From assembly GCA_003574895.1 (NCBI GenBank), contig PJFB01000004.1, forward strand, positions 1 through 64,000: a stretch of 64,000 nt of DNA. The letters are read 5' to 3'. Shown here one piece after another: positions 9,218 to 18,476 of the stretch (position 1 is the stretch's first letter; the number at the start of each line of letters is the position of its first letter). A model generated the notes under the pieces. The model was not told the DNA's origin and did not search any database. It saw only the letters and a program-made list of their open reading frames with translations. Source of the DNA: Geobacter sp. Lineage in GTDB: Bacteria; Desulfobacterota; Desulfuromonadia; Geobacterales; Pseudopelobacteraceae. A program made the translations under genes and the position numbers.

Positions 9218-10033
9218 TTACCCCAGCAACCCGTCGATTTTCTGCAGCCCTTCCAAGGCCCCGCAGGCCAGGGAGATATGCGGTTCCTTGATTTCCGGTT
9301 CGCGGGGATTGATCCGGATCACCGTGGCCTGGCCGTAGCGCCACCCCAATCGTTCCGAAGTGGCCCTGATTGTTGGAATGGCCGTCCCTGCCCCCATCTC
9401 GATCACCACTATTCTTTTATCCCCATGTTCCGCCAAAAACCGCTCGAAACGCGCCTCCTGGGCCCCGGTCCGGTCCGACAACCAGGACCAGTCGCCAAAC
9501 ATGAGGATATTGGGACGGCTGACCCCGCCGCAATGGGGGCAGCGGGGAACATTCCGGGAGCGCATGCTGGCCTCGTCCACCGCGATCTGTTCTTTGTTGG
9601 GCCAGATAGCATTGGAACATGGCACCAAACATTGCAGATAGTGGATCGAGCCATGCACCTCCAACACCTGCTCATCGGCATAACCGGCCTTCTGGAACTG
9701 CCCGTCGACATTGGAGGTGACCACAAAATAATCGGCCCGGTTGGCAGCGATCCATTTGCTGATGATGTGGAAGCCCTGGTGTGGGATAGTTGAGCGGTAT
9801 AGATTGGTGCGGTGGCCGTAAAAGCCCCAGCCAAAGGCCGGGTCGCGCTGGAAATTGGCCGGATTGGCTGCCTCGACAAAGGAAAGTCCAAGGCGGGCAT
9901 AAGGCGGATACGCCTCCCAAAACCCCTGGTTGCCGCGAAAGTCCGGCAGTCCCGAGTCAACTCCCATGCCGGCCCCGGCAGTTATGACAAAGACCTCGGC
10001 CTCCCTGATCAACTGCGCCGCCAGATTCAACAT
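9218..10033 (-). CDS. Sir2-family NAD-dependent deacylase
   Basis: A sirtuin of 271 residues. The NAD loop GAGMGVDSGLPDFRGNQGFW is visible near residue 20, the catalytic His in LEVHGSIHY near residue 135, TSNVDGQ for NAD binding, and two zinc cysteine pairs (CLVPC and CPHC). The ATG at 10033 is preceded by AGGAGG at ideal distance. An upstream in-frame ATG at 10069 would run into the neighbouring permease gene and is rejected. The gene lies 19 bases downstream of the EamA permease stop and is probably co-transcribed with it. MGVDSG in place of the common ISAESG marks a diverged bacterial subgroup. Confidence 0.88.
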   Translation of the reverse strand: MLNLAAQLIREAEVFVITAGAGMGVDSGLPDFRGNQGFWEAYPPYARLGLSFVEAANPANFQRDPAFGWGFYGHRTNLYRSTIPHQGFHIISKWIAANRADYFVVTSNVDGQFQKAGYADEQVLEVHGSIHYLQCLVPCSNAIWPNKEQIAVDEASMRSRNVPRCPHCGGVSRPNILMFGDWSWLSDRTGAQEARFERFLAEHGDKRIVVIEMGAGTAIPTIRATSERLGWRYGQATVIRINPREPEIKEPHISLACGALEGLQKIDGLLG

Positions 10034-10052
10034 GTGCCACCTCCTCACATCT

Positions 10053-10964
10053 TTATGATGCGACCCCATCGATGTACCTGTTCACAAGGCGGCGTTCCAC
10101 CGTATAACGCACAGCCAGCGGGACGAGCGCGGCCAGGAAGATCAGGCCGCACCCCAGCCACTCCCGTGGGCTCAAACGCTCGCCAAGGACAAAGAAACCC
10201 GCCAACAGGCTCCAGACAGGGTCAAGAGTATAAATCAAGCCCGCCCTGGTAGGCGTAACATAACGCTGGAAGGTGTTCTGCATGGTAAAGCAGACGATGG
10301 TCGGGAAAACGGCGCAATAGACCACGCTCAGCACGGCGTTTGGGGTAACTGATAGCTGCCGCAGTGGGGAGATCATCATGACAGCGCCGGCCAAAACGGC
10401 AACCGTGGCAAACTGGACCATGGAGATCAGATAGACGTCGTCGTCCCGCAGAACCTTGGAAACCGTAATGATATGGCCCGCGATGAAAAACGCGCAGATC
10501 GTGGAAATCAGATCGCCGCGATTGAATCCGGCGCCTCCTCCGGCCAATAACCAGATGCCCCACACTGCCAGTGCTATGCCGGCCATGTTGACCCTTCCGA
10601 TGCGGTCGCGCCAGACTACTTTTGTAATCAGTGGAATAAACAGGACGAACAGGTTGTTAAGTACCCCGGCCCTGGAAATGCTGGTGCCTTGGACGCCAAA
10701 GACAAAACTGATATTCGTCACCCCCAGGGCCAGGCCGACGATGAAACCGCGCTTCAATATCTGGCGATTGAGAGCCCCCAACCGCCGGGCAAAGACAACC
10801 AGCATGATCAGGGCCGCCAGGGAAAAACGGGAAAAGACGAACAGCGCTGGAGGAACATCGCGCAAGCCAAGCTTGCTGAACAGAAAGCTGCCTCCCCAGA
10901 AAAAGGTGGTCAGGATCAGGTAGAAATAGACGCGCCCCTGCGCCGGGCGTTCGCCGGAGTTCAT
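10053..10964 (-). CDS. EamA/DMT-family permease
   Basis: A 303-residue drug/metabolite transporter-type protein with ten predicted membrane helices arranged as two EamA repeats (about 12-145 and 155-295). TTFFWGGSFLFSKLG near the start and the PTRAGLIYTLDPVWSLLAGFFVLGE segment in the second repeat are typical. The substrate is unknown; relatives export amino acids or metabolites. It begins the minus-strand unit that continues with the sirtuin. Confidence 0.85.
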   Translation of the reverse strand: MNSGERPAQGRVYFYLILTTFFWGGSFLFSKLGLRDVPPALFVFSRFSLAALIMLVVFARRLGALNRQILKRGFIVGLALGVTNISFVFGVQGTSISRAGVLNNLFVLFIPLITKVVWRDRIGRVNMAGIALAVWGIWLLAGGGAGFNRGDLISTICAFFIAGHIITVSKVLRDDDVYLISMVQFATVAVLAGAVMMISPLRQLSVTPNAVLSVVYCAVFPTIVCFTMQNTFQRYVTPTRAGLIYTLDPVWSLLAGFFVLGERLSPREWLGCGLIFLAALVPLAVRYTVERRLVNRYIDGVAS

Positions 10965-11041
10965 TGATCTAACCCCGACAGTGCCGCACTCGGCTCAGAA
11001 CCGATTTCATAATAATTATTTCTGTGCATCGGATACTCCTG

Positions 11042-11371
11042 TTATTGTGCGCCAAAATGCACCGCCAACCAGACTGTCTTCTCCTTGGCATCGGTCCAGG
11101 CCACCCGGTGGCGGCAATGGGCCGGTATCATCAGGTAGTCGCCCTGATTCATGACTCGAGGTGAGTTTTCTCCCTCGATCAGCACCCCGGCACCGCCGGA
11201 CAGGAGCAGCACCCATTCATCACGTTCCTGATCATACCACTCCCCTTCCGGGGTCACCTGCCCTTTGGATATGATGCGCTCGATGCGAACATTCACGGAT
11301 TCTGCCAATATTTCTATGATCTCGTCCGGCAGGGAGGCCGGAAGATTGGACAATATGTTGCCTTGTTGCAC
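11042..11371 (-). CDS. Small cupin protein
   Basis: A single-domain cupin of about 109 residues starting at a GTG behind a strong AGGGGAGGG ribosome site. A longer frame reaches back to an ATG at 11464, but its extra 31 residues include the ribosome site and look non-coding. The core shows the cupin strands (EWYDQERDEWVLLLSGGAGVLIEG, then GDYLMIPAHCRHRVAWT). The metal ligands are partly atypical: one His pair is kept (AHCRHR). The substrate is unknown. The 299 bases upstream to the next gene hold no clear feature. Confidence 0.72.
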   Translation of the reverse strand: MQQGNILSNLPASLPDEIIEILAESVNVRIERIISKGQVTPEGEWYDQERDEWVLLLSGGAGVLIEGENSPRVMNQGDYLMIPAHCRHRVAWTDAKEKTVWLAVHFGAQ

Positions 11372-11670
11372 AAAACCCTCCCCTAATGTCATCCATGGCA
11401 CCCGCCAACAGGCAGTGAAATCAACATATGCAATTTGCCGCGTAAATCGTATGGTGTCAAGCAAGGGGAGTCAAGTCGGAGAATTGGCGATGTCAGAGTA
11501 AGGGGAAATACCTGCTGGAGTATAAATTGTCACGGCAATTTTCAGTGAAAAGCAGTGGGCTCTAAACTTGATGCTGTTAAAATTAATTCAATCGGTTATA
11601 CTGAAGAAAATGCTTCCTGGGATTTCCGGGGTGAAACGAATGTTATTAGATTTTAAAAAGGGGATCTGGA

Positions 11671-11871
11671 ATGCCTCCGTTTATTGAACTCATAGTGGTA
11701 GTGGTAATAATGATTACGGCTTTTTTTGTCGTATTTATGCTGATGTTTCTGCTTGCGCTCTTTCTGGCCCCCATCGAGCGCGGCATATCAAAGATGATCT
11801 GGGCCAAGAGTTCCACACCTGCCCCAACCGTCCCAAAAGGCTCGTTCAAGGATTTCAGTAAAAAACACTAA
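11671..11871 (+). CDS. Small single-pass membrane protein
   Basis: A 66-residue protein whose residues 5-34 form one very hydrophobic helix. A charged, Pro/Ser/Lys-rich tail ending in KDFSKKH follows and presumably faces the cytoplasm. AGGGG lies just upstream of the ATG. Small proteins like this are easily over-predicted, but the ribosome site, the clean helix and the codon pattern support it. It converges on thiC with only 15 bases between. No family is recognised. Confidence 0.5.
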   Translation: MPPFIELIVVVVIMITAFFVVFMLMFLLALFLAPIERGISKMIWAKSSTPAPTVPKGSFKDFSKKH

Positions 11872-11886
11872 CCAAGCCCGATCAGA

Positions 11887-13173
11887 CTATCTTTTCATCG
11901 CCTCGTCCATCACCTTATAGGCACAGAACTCCCCACACATGGTGCAGGCCCCGTGGTCCGACACCGGCGAATTGGCCCTGAATTCCCTGGCCTTGTCAGG
12001 GTCGAGCGCCAAAGCGAACTGCCCTTCCCAATCCAGTTTTTTCCGGCACTTGGCCATCTGGATATCCTTTTCCATTGCACCTTTTACCCCTTTGGCGATA
12101 TCCGCGGCATGGGCGGCAATTTTCGACGCAATCACACCATCGCGCACATCCTGGGCATCCGGCAAGCGCAGATGCTCGGAAGGGGTGACGTAGCAGAGGA
12201 AATCAGCCCCGGCGGCAGCGGCGATGGCACCGCCGATGGCGCAGGTTATGTGATCGTAGCCCGGGGCAATATCGGTCACCAGCGGACCCAGCACATAGAA
12301 GGGTGCGCCGTGGCACAACCGCTTTTGCAACAGGATATTGGCCTGGATCTGGTTGAGTGGCACATGTCCGGGACCTTCGATCATTACCTGGACACCGGCA
12401 TCCTGGGCGCGTTGGGTCAGCTCCCCCAGAATGATCAGCTCCTGGATCTGGGCCCGGTCCGTGGCATCGGCCAGACAGCCGGGACGGAACCCATCCCCCA
12501 GCGACAGGGTCATATCGTATTCCTTGGTGATCTCCAGCAGCTTGTCGAAGTGTTCGAAGAGCGGGTTTTCCATGTTGTTGTAGGTCATCCACTCGATGGT
12601 GAATGCCCCGCCGCGGGAAACCACGTCCATCAGGCGCCCCTCGTTCCTCATCCGTTCGACCGTGGCGCGGGTCACGCCGCAATGCACGGTGATAAAATCG
12701 ACCCCGTCTTCGGCATGCTTGATGATTCCGGCAAAGATATCGTCCACGGTCATATCGACGATGGCCTTTTTCTTGACCCGCACGGCGTCCAGTGCGGCCT
12801 GGTAAAGCGGCACGCTGCCGATGCAGGCCTTTGTTTCAGCCACCACCGCCCGCCGGATTTCATCCACCGGCCCGCCGGTGGAGAGGTCCATGATGGCATC
12901 GGCACCGTATTTTACGGCAATACGGGCCTTTTCCAGCTCTTTCTCCATATTGGTGTCGTCGGAGGATGATCCGATATTGGCATTGATTTTGGTGCGAAGC
13001 CCCGTACCCACGGGCAACGGAGTACCATTGGCATGTTTGATGTTATGACAGATAACGATGTTGCCAGCTGCTATCCCATCACGGATGAATTCGGGTGTAA
13101 CACTTTCCGCTTGCGCCGCAAGTTGCATTTTTTCAGTGATAACGCCCCTGCGGGCAAATTCCAGCTGTGTCAT
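11887..13173 (-). CDS. thiC: Phosphomethylpyrimidine synthase ThiC
   Basis: Radical-SAM enzyme of 428 residues that converts aminoimidazole ribotide into hydroxymethylpyrimidine phosphate for thiamine. The C-terminal CTMCGEFCAYK carries the CxxCxxxxC cysteines that bind the catalytic [4Fe-4S] cluster. MIEGPGHVPLNQI and GADFLCYVTPSEHL are highly conserved ThiC segments. The length fits the shorter bacterial form without the N-terminal extension. It is the second gene of a two-gene unit behind the ThiE-ThiD fusion, 13 bases apart, so the upstream TPP riboswitch should control it too. Confidence 0.96.
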   Translation of the reverse strand: MTQLEFARRGVITEKMQLAAQAESVTPEFIRDGIAAGNIVICHNIKHANGTPLPVGTGLRTKINANIGSSSDDTNMEKELEKARIAVKYGADAIMDLSTGGPVDEIRRAVVAETKACIGSVPLYQAALDAVRVKKKAIVDMTVDDIFAGIIKHAEDGVDFITVHCGVTRATVERMRNEGRLMDVVSRGGAFTIEWMTYNNMENPLFEHFDKLLEITKEYDMTLSLGDGFRPGCLADATDRAQIQELIILGELTQRAQDAGVQVMIEGPGHVPLNQIQANILLQKRLCHGAPFYVLGPLVTDIAPGYDHITCAIGGAIAAAAGADFLCYVTPSEHLRLPDAQDVRDGVIASKIAAHAADIAKGVKGAMEKDIQMAKCRKKLDWEGQFALALDPDKAREFRANSPVSDHGACTMCGEFCAYKVMDEAMKR

Positions 13174-13186
13174 ATGATCTCTTCCT

Positions 13187-14656
13187 TTATTGAATTTCCT
13201 TGGCAGCTTGATAGTGATTTATAGGCCCATGGCCTTTTCCGAGTGGCCGAGCCAGGCGGATGGCAATGGTAATGAATTCCTTGGCTTTTGCCACTGCGAT
13301 TTTCAGCGGTTCTCCCTGGGCCAGGAAGGTCGCGATTGCCGAGGCAAAGGAGCAACCGGTGCCATGGGTGTTGTTGCTGAATATCCGTTCCGATGCGAAG
13401 CTGTGGCATTCACTCCCGTCAAAGAGGATATCCGTTGACTTGCGGCCGGAGAGATGCCCGCCCTTGAGCAGGATATTGGCGGCCCCAAGGGTGTGCAGTT
13501 CTCGGGCGGCCTGTTCCATCTCCTCTTCGGATCTGATTGTTTTTCCCAACAACCGCTCCGCCTCGGGGACATTGGGTGTCAGCAGATAGGCAAGCGGCAA
13601 CAATTGGTCACGGAAGGTGCTGATTGACTCCCGCTCCATGAGAGCGGCGCCCCCCTTGGCGATCATCACCGGATCTATGACCAGCGGGATCATGGCGCTG
13701 CGGTCTCCCAGCCTTTCCGCCAGAGCCGATATGATCGCCGGGGTATGCAGCATGCCGGTTTTGATCACGTCCACCGGGATGTCGGCCAGCACGGTATCCA
13801 ACTGATCGATCACAAAGGTCGGCGGCAGGCCGTGGATGGAGGAGACTCCCCTGGTGTTCTGGGCAGTCAGGGCGGTCAGCACGCTGGCGGCATAGCTCCC
13901 AAGCAGGGTTATGGTCTTGATGTCGGCCTGTATGCCCGCTCCCCCGCCGGAATCGCTGCCAGCCACGGAAAGCACGGAACCGCGCGGAAAAGGCCGCTTG
14001 CGATTGAACAGCAGCTTCAATTCCGCCACGGCACAATCAGGGCGCGGGCTGGAAAGAACCGAAGAGATCACTGCCAGGGCATCGGCACCGGCATCGATGA
14101 TCCGGCAGGCGTTATTGGTGTTGATCCCGCCGATGGCCACCACCGGCAGCCTGATCCGGTCGCGGATTGCCGCCAGCCCGGACACCCCGGGAATATGGGT
14201 GACCGATTTGCTGCCGGTCGGATACATGGCGCCGAAACCGATATAGTCTGCCCCTTCCTGTTCGGCCTGCAGGGCCTCTTCCAGGTTGTGGGTCGATTTA
14301 CCGATGATCTTGCCCGGTCCGAGTATTTGGCGAGCCGAGGCTATGCTGCCGTCGTCCTGGCCCAGATGGACGCCATCGGCATCCAGTTCGCCGGCAAGTT
14401 GCGCATCATCGTTGACAATGAAGACAACCCCGCAACTCCTGCAGAGCCGGCGCAGTTCGTTGCCCTCTGCCAAACTGGCCTCGCGGCCCTTATCCTTGGC
14501 ACGGTATTGCAGGACCGCGACACCGCCGCGCAAGGCAATGCTTACCCGCTTGACCAGATCGTCACCCTGATCAGTGATGAGATATACGCCGGTGATGGCA
14601 AGCAGTTGCGCCGGATTGTTTACGACCAGACGAATTGGTTTACTGGAGCCGCCCAT
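13187..14656 (-). CDS. thiED: ThiE-ThiD fusion (thiamine-phosphate synthase / HMP-P kinase)
   Basis: A 489-residue bifunctional protein. Residues about 12-215 are thiamine-phosphate synthase (YRAKDKGREASLAEG, VNDDAQLAGELDADGVHLGQDD, GFGAMYPTGSKS). Residues about 225-489 are hydroxymethylpyrimidine (phosphate) kinase (SVAGSDSGGGAGIQADIKT, NVPEAERLLG, NNTHGTGCSFASAIA). It phosphorylates the ThiC product and couples it to the thiazole phosphate. The order ThiE then ThiD in one chain joins two consecutive steps. It is the first gene after the TPP riboswitch. The thiazole genes are not in the window. Confidence 0.94.
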   Translation of the reverse strand: MGGSSKPIRLVVNNPAQLLAITGVYLITDQGDDLVKRVSIALRGGVAVLQYRAKDKGREASLAEGNELRRLCRSCGVVFIVNDDAQLAGELDADGVHLGQDDGSIASARQILGPGKIIGKSTHNLEEALQAEQEGADYIGFGAMYPTGSKSVTHIPGVSGLAAIRDRIRLPVVAIGGINTNNACRIIDAGADALAVISSVLSSPRPDCAVAELKLLFNRKRPFPRGSVLSVAGSDSGGGAGIQADIKTITLLGSYAASVLTALTAQNTRGVSSIHGLPPTFVIDQLDTVLADIPVDVIKTGMLHTPAIISALAERLGDRSAMIPLVIDPVMIAKGGAALMERESISTFRDQLLPLAYLLTPNVPEAERLLGKTIRSEEEMEQAARELHTLGAANILLKGGHLSGRKSTDILFDGSECHSFASERIFSNNTHGTGCSFASAIATFLAQGEPLKIAVAKAKEFITIAIRLARPLGKGHGPINHYQAAKEIQ

Positions 14657-14737
14657 TGATTCAGCCTTTGTTATTTACGCAAAAAGCCGCACTGACAAAC
14701 ATCAGGCGGCCGGATTCATTACAAATCTTGCGAGCCG

Positions 14738-14820
14738 CTTTCCTACGCCGGTATAAACCGGATCAGGTTCAAAGGGTCTGATTCCGAGGAATCATCTCAG
14801 TTCTCACGAACTCCCCTAGG
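14738..14820 (-). promoter_or_regulatory. TPP riboswitch (THI element)
   Basis: Read on the minus strand, the leader holds the conserved blocks AGGGGAG, CTGAGA, ACCCTTTGAACCTGATC, then a CGGTTTATACCG hairpin and CGTAGGAAAG. These are the pyrimidine-sensing and pyrophosphate-sensing arms of the thiamine pyrophosphate riboswitch. It lies about 80 bases before the ThiE-ThiD start and should reduce thiED-thiC expression when TPP is plentiful. Which switch mechanism it uses (terminator or ribosome-site masking) is not clear by eye. Confidence 0.95.
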
Positions 14821-14837
14821 GCCTTTCTAATTTTTGC

Positions 14838-14866
14838 AGGTTACTGGAATTCGCTCTTCCTGTCAA
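14838..14866 (-). promoter_or_regulatory. Sigma-70-like promoter of the thi operon
   Basis: On the minus strand TTGACA (14861-14866) is followed after 17 bases by TAACCT (14838-14843). Transcription would start near 14831, just ahead of the riboswitch, which is the expected placement. Confidence 0.65.
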
Positions 14867-14890
14867 TGTCTATGACAGCCGGCAGCAATG

Positions 14891-14926
14891 CCTCCAGCGG
14901 CTGTTTCGCTTTACAGCCGCTGGAGG
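14891..14926. repeat. Perfect 14-bp hairpin in the thi/alr intergenic region
   Basis: CCTCCAGCGGCTGT (14891-14904) and its exact inverse (14913-14926) enclose an 8-base loop. It sits between the thi promoter and alr. There is no T-run on either side, so it is not a standard intrinsic terminator. It could lie in the alr leader RNA or be a protein site. Confidence 0.7.
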
Positions 14927-15078
14927 ACATGATAAATCTTTTCCGGCTGGCAACCACCCTGACGTTGTTCCGTATGTGCCGCCCGGATAATCCTGCCCGG
15001 AAGAGGCAGAATAACCTCGATTCCACTTGCCAAGGGAACGGGTGGCTTCTTGAATTGCACATAAATCGGGAGTCCAAA

Positions 15079-16215
15079 GTGTTGTACGATAGTCGCCCCA
15101 CATTCGCAGAGATAGACCTGGCTGCACTGCACCACAATTTCCAGGTAATCCGGTCATCGATTCCACGCAAAGCCGAAATCCTGGCGGTTGTCAAGGCCGA
15201 TGCCTACGGTCACGGTTTCATGGACATCAGCCGCGAGCTCGAACAACTGGGAGTCAATGCCTTTGGCGTAGCATTCCTGGCTGAAGGCATCCAACTGCGC
15301 AAGAGCGGCATAGACAAACCGATCCTCCTCCTGGGCGGCGTCTATCCCGGCCAGGAACGCAAATGCATCGGCTTCAACATCTCCACCATCGTCTTCACCC
15401 TGGAGCAGGCCCAAGCCCTCAACAGCGCTGCCGGGAAACTATTCCGCAAAGCCCAGGTTCATCTCAAGATAGATACCGGCATGGGCCGTCTCGGGATTCC
15501 TTACGCCGATGCCCCGGCATTCCTCAACGAGCTGAAAAAATTACCCAACATACTTCTGGAAGGGATCATCTCCCATTTCGCCAGCGCCGATGAACTGGAC
15601 GAGTCGGGCCAATATTTTACCCGACTGCAGGCGGAGCGCTTTGCCTGGGTTCTGGCCGAAGCCAGGAAAGCCGGTTTTGTGCCGCGCTATGTCCATATCG
15701 CCAACAGCGCTGCCGCCCTGCTGCGAGAGATGCCGGGCTGCAACTTGGTCAGACCCGGCATCGCCCTTTACGGCGCCATCCCATCGGCTGATTTCCAGGG
15801 CAAACTGTCACTGAAACCGGTAATGCGGCTCAAAAGCCGGATCGCCATGCTCAAATGGGTGGAAGCGGGCACCTCCATCAGTTATGCCCGCCGCTTTACC
15901 GCCAGCGGCAAGTCCCTGATCGCCAGCGTTCCGGTCGGTTATGCCGACGGCTATCCCCGCAGCCTTACCAACCGCGGCCAAGCCCTGGTCAGAGGACAGC
16001 GGGCCAGGGTGGCCGGGACGGTCTGCATGGACTGGATCATGCTGGATGTGTCCGGTATACCGGACGTAGCCGTGGGTGACGAGGTGGTGCTGATAGGACC
16101 GGATGGCGCTGGCAACTGTATTCATGCCGAAGAATTGGCCCAGTTGGCCGGCACGATTCCGTACGAGATCTTTTGCGGCATCAGCAAGCGGGTGCCGCGC
16201 ATTTATCTAAAATAA
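15079..16215 (+). CDS. alr: Alanine racemase
   Basis: PLP-dependent racemase of 378 residues supplying D-alanine for peptidoglycan. The PLP lysine is in [11 protein letters not shown] near residue 38 and the opposing catalytic tyrosine in SYARRF near residue 268. The C-terminal beta domain carries [15 protein letters not shown]. The GTG at 15079 behind GGGAG gives the usual family length. The open frame reaches back to 14866, but that part includes the hairpin and is unlikely to be translated. The next gene begins 3 bases after the stop. Confidence 0.93.
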   Translation: MLYDSRPTFAEIDLAALHHNFQVIRSSIPRKAEILAVVKADAYGHGFMDISRELEQLGVNAFGVAFLAEGIQLRKSGIDKPILLLGGVYPGQERKCIGFNISTIVFTLEQAQALNSAAGKLFRKAQVHLKIDTGMGRLGIPYADAPAFLNELKKLPNILLEGIISHFASADELDESGQYFTRLQAERFAWVLAEARKAGFVPRYVHIANSAAALLREMPGCNLVRPGIALYGAIPSADFQGKLSLKPVMRLKSRIAMLKWVEAGTSISYARRFTASGKSLIASVPVGYADGYPRSLTNRGQALVRGQRARVAGTVCMDWIMLDVSGIPDVAVGDEVVLIGPDGAGNCIHAEELAQLAGTIPYEIFCGISKRVPRIYLK

Positions 16216-16217
16216 AG

Positions 16218-17681
16218 ATGTGCCCCATGGATATGGATTCTGCCGATATTCCGGATGCAGCAGCACAAAACTATTGCAGGATTCGGAGATCGCATTGGGA
16301 GCGGATCGCCCGGGGCGAGATCGGCGGGCATTCACTCGGAGGCTTCTATCATCGCAGCCTGATCAGCCTGTACCGTTTCCATATCCCCAAGGATTCACGA
16401 GTGCTGGAGATCGGCTGCGGCAAGGGGGACCTGCTGGCAGCCCTTGAACCGGCCGAAGGCGTAGGGGTCGATTTTTCTCCGGCCATGATCCGTTGCGCCA
16501 GGGAACGGTACCCCCACCTGCGCTTCATTGAGGCGGATGCCCATGTATTGACGCTGACCGGGCAATTTGACGTCATCGTTCTCTCCGATCTTGTCAACGA
16601 CGTGTGGGATGTGCAGAAGGTCTTTTCCCAACTTATCCCCTATGTCTCACCGCGGACACGCGTTTTTATTAACTTTCACAGCCATCTCTGGAGCCACCCG
16701 CTGAAGATCGCCCAGCAACTGGGCCTGATGACGCCGCTTCTGCCCCAGAACTGGCTTACGGTCGATGATATCGCCAACCTGCTCGATCTGAGCGGCTTTG
16801 AAGTGATCCGGCACAGCGACGAGGTGCTGCTGCCCCTGCCTCTCTGGCCCCTCACCTCCTTGTGCAATCGCTGGCTGGCCCGTCTCTGGCCATTCAGATA
16901 CGCCAACCTGACCCATTTCATGAGCGCCCGGCTTCGACCGGGCATCACCGGGCAACAACAGACGCCCAGCGTATCGGTCGTAGTAGCCGCGCGCAACGAA
17001 GAGGGCAACATCCCAGCCATATTCGCCCGGGTCCCGCCCATGGGATCCGGGACCGAACTTATCATTGTCGAAGGCCATTCTCAGGATGATACCTGGGGAG
17101 CCATCCAGAAGGAAATGCCGCTGCACCCGGGTCTTCGCCCCCGCGCCCTCCGGCAACCGGGCAAAGGCAAGGGCGATGCCGTCAGGACCGGATTTGCCGA
17201 GGCAAGCGGAGACATCCTCATGATCCTGGATGCGGACATGACGGTCCAACCCGAGGACCTGCCACGTTTCTACGATGCCATTGCCTCGGGCCGGGGCGAG
17301 TTCATCAACGGGGTGAGATTGGTCTACCCGATGCAGGAAGGCGCCATGCGTTTTCTGAATCTGCTGGGCAACAAGTTCTTCAGCCTTGCCTTCAGCTGGC
17401 TGCTGGGGCAACCGATCAAGGACACCCTCTGCGGCACCAAGGTCCTCTGGAAAAGCGATTACGACCGGATTGCCGCAAACCGGTCCTATTTTGGCGAGTT
17501 CGACCCCTTTGGCGACTTTGACCTGCTTTTCGGGGCAGCAAAGCTTGATCTCAAGCATGTGGAAATGCCCATCCGCTATGGGGAGCGCACCTATGGCACT
17601 ACCAATATCCAGCGCTTCCGGCACGGCATGTTGCTGTTCAGAATGGTTTTATTTGCGGCACGCAAGATCAAGTTTGTATGA
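16218..17681 (+). CDS. Methyltransferase-glycosyltransferase (GT2) fusion
   Basis: About 487 residues in two catalytic domains. The first (about 40-235) is a class I SAM methyltransferase with the SAM motif LEIGCGKGDLLA near residue 62. The second (about 250-487) is a DPM1/Alg5-like GT2 glycosyltransferase with VSVVVAARNEEGN, the DADMTV metal motif and the conserved GERTYGTTNIQRFRHG end. It probably transfers a sugar to a lipid carrier and methylates a related substrate. It starts 3 bases after alr, forming a unit with the following methyltransferase and TPR protein. ATGs at 16227 and 16233 are alternative starts. Confidence 0.82.
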   Translation: MCPMDMDSADIPDAAAQNYCRIRRSHWERIARGEIGGHSLGGFYHRSLISLYRFHIPKDSRVLEIGCGKGDLLAALEPAEGVGVDFSPAMIRCARERYPHLRFIEADAHVLTLTGQFDVIVLSDLVNDVWDVQKVFSQLIPYVSPRTRVFINFHSHLWSHPLKIAQQLGLMTPLLPQNWLTVDDIANLLDLSGFEVIRHSDEVLLPLPLWPLTSLCNRWLARLWPFRYANLTHFMSARLRPGITGQQQTPSVSVVVAARNEEGNIPAIFARVPPMGSGTELIIVEGHSQDDTWGAIQKEMPLHPGLRPRALRQPGKGKGDAVRTGFAEASGDILMILDADMTVQPEDLPRFYDAIASGRGEFINGVRLVYPMQEGAMRFLNLLGNKFFSLAFSWLLGQPIKDTLCGTKVLWKSDYDRIAANRSYFGEFDPFGDFDLLFGAAKLDLKHVEMPIRYGERTYGTTNIQRFRHGMLLFRMVLFAARKIKFV

Positions 17682-17729
17682 GCCATTGGGTAAGCTCGCG
17701 CAACAAACGGAAACGAACCGAGGTTTGAG

Positions 17730-18476
17730 GTGACGGCTCCATCTCCTGTACATGACGAACGCATTCTCCATGAGCAGGAACATGGGAAATGGGTTGCCGA
17801 ACATGGCGAAACCGTCTGGAACTGGTCTTCACCAGCCGGAAGGTACCGCTGGGCACGTCGTGTTGCACTGTTCAGGAGTTTTCTGGCCGATTCCGGCATG
17901 AGGGTTCTGGAGGTCGGGTGCGGCACCGGCCTGTTCACTGCCGAGATTGCCGCCACCGGTTGCCGGGTAACCGCAATCGATATATCCCCAGACCTGCTGG
18001 CCCTGGCCAGGAAGCGCGTAACCGCCGACAACGTCAGTTTTGTCCTAGAAGATGCCCACGCGACCTCGTTCGACAGCGCCAGCTTCGATGCCGTGATCGG
18101 GAGTTCGTGCCTGCACCATCTCGATATCGACAAGGCGACCAAGGAATTCCACCGCTTGCTCAGGCCCGGCGGAAGGATGATGTTCACGGAGCCCAACATG
18201 CTCAATCCCCAGATAGCCCTGCAGAAGAACATCCCCTGGCTGAAGCGCTTGGCTGGAGATTCCCGGGACGAGACCGCGTTTGTGCGTTTTTTGCTGGAGC
18301 GGCAGCTCAAGCGTTCCGGGTTCACCGCCATCTCCATAATTCCCTTTGATTTTGTCCATCCCGCCATTCCGGAATGCGTTCTGCCCAAACTGGTCCCTGT
18401 TTTGACAGGATTGGAATCACTGCCCTTGCTCAGGGAGATTGCAGGATCGCTGATCATATCGGGGACAAGACCATGA
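17730..18476 (+). CDS. Class I SAM-dependent methyltransferase
   Basis: A 248-residue methyltransferase with VLEVGCGTGLFTAEIAATG as the SAM-binding loop near residue 59, ITAIDIS-type acidic motif II and GSSCLHHLDIDKA as the post-II motif. These resemble ubiE/COQ5-like or polysaccharide-modifying enzymes. The start is a GTG behind GAGG. The stop overlaps the ATG of the next gene (ATGA), which shows translational coupling. Flanked by a glycosyltransferase fusion and a membrane TPR protein, it likely acts in glycan or lipid-linked saccharide modification; the substrate is unknown. Confidence 0.8.
   Translation: MTAPSPVHDERILHEQEHGKWVAEHGETVWNWSSPAGRYRWARRVALFRSFLADSGMRVLEVGCGTGLFTAEIAATGCRVTAIDISPDLLALARKRVTADNVSFVLEDAHATSFDSASFDAVIGSSCLHHLDIDKATKEFHRLLRPGGRMMFTEPNMLNPQIALQKNIPWLKRLAGDSRDETAFVRFLLERQLKRSGFTAISIIPFDFVHPAIPECVLPKLVPVLTGLESLPLLREIAGSLIISGTRP

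Noticed and set aside
11953-12969. Plus-strand 338-residue open frame
   Set aside because: Antisense shadow of thiC, whose catalytic motifs are unambiguous.
16647-17624. Minus-strand 325-residue open frame
   Set aside because: Antisense of the methyltransferase-glycosyltransferase fusion; no protein-like motifs.
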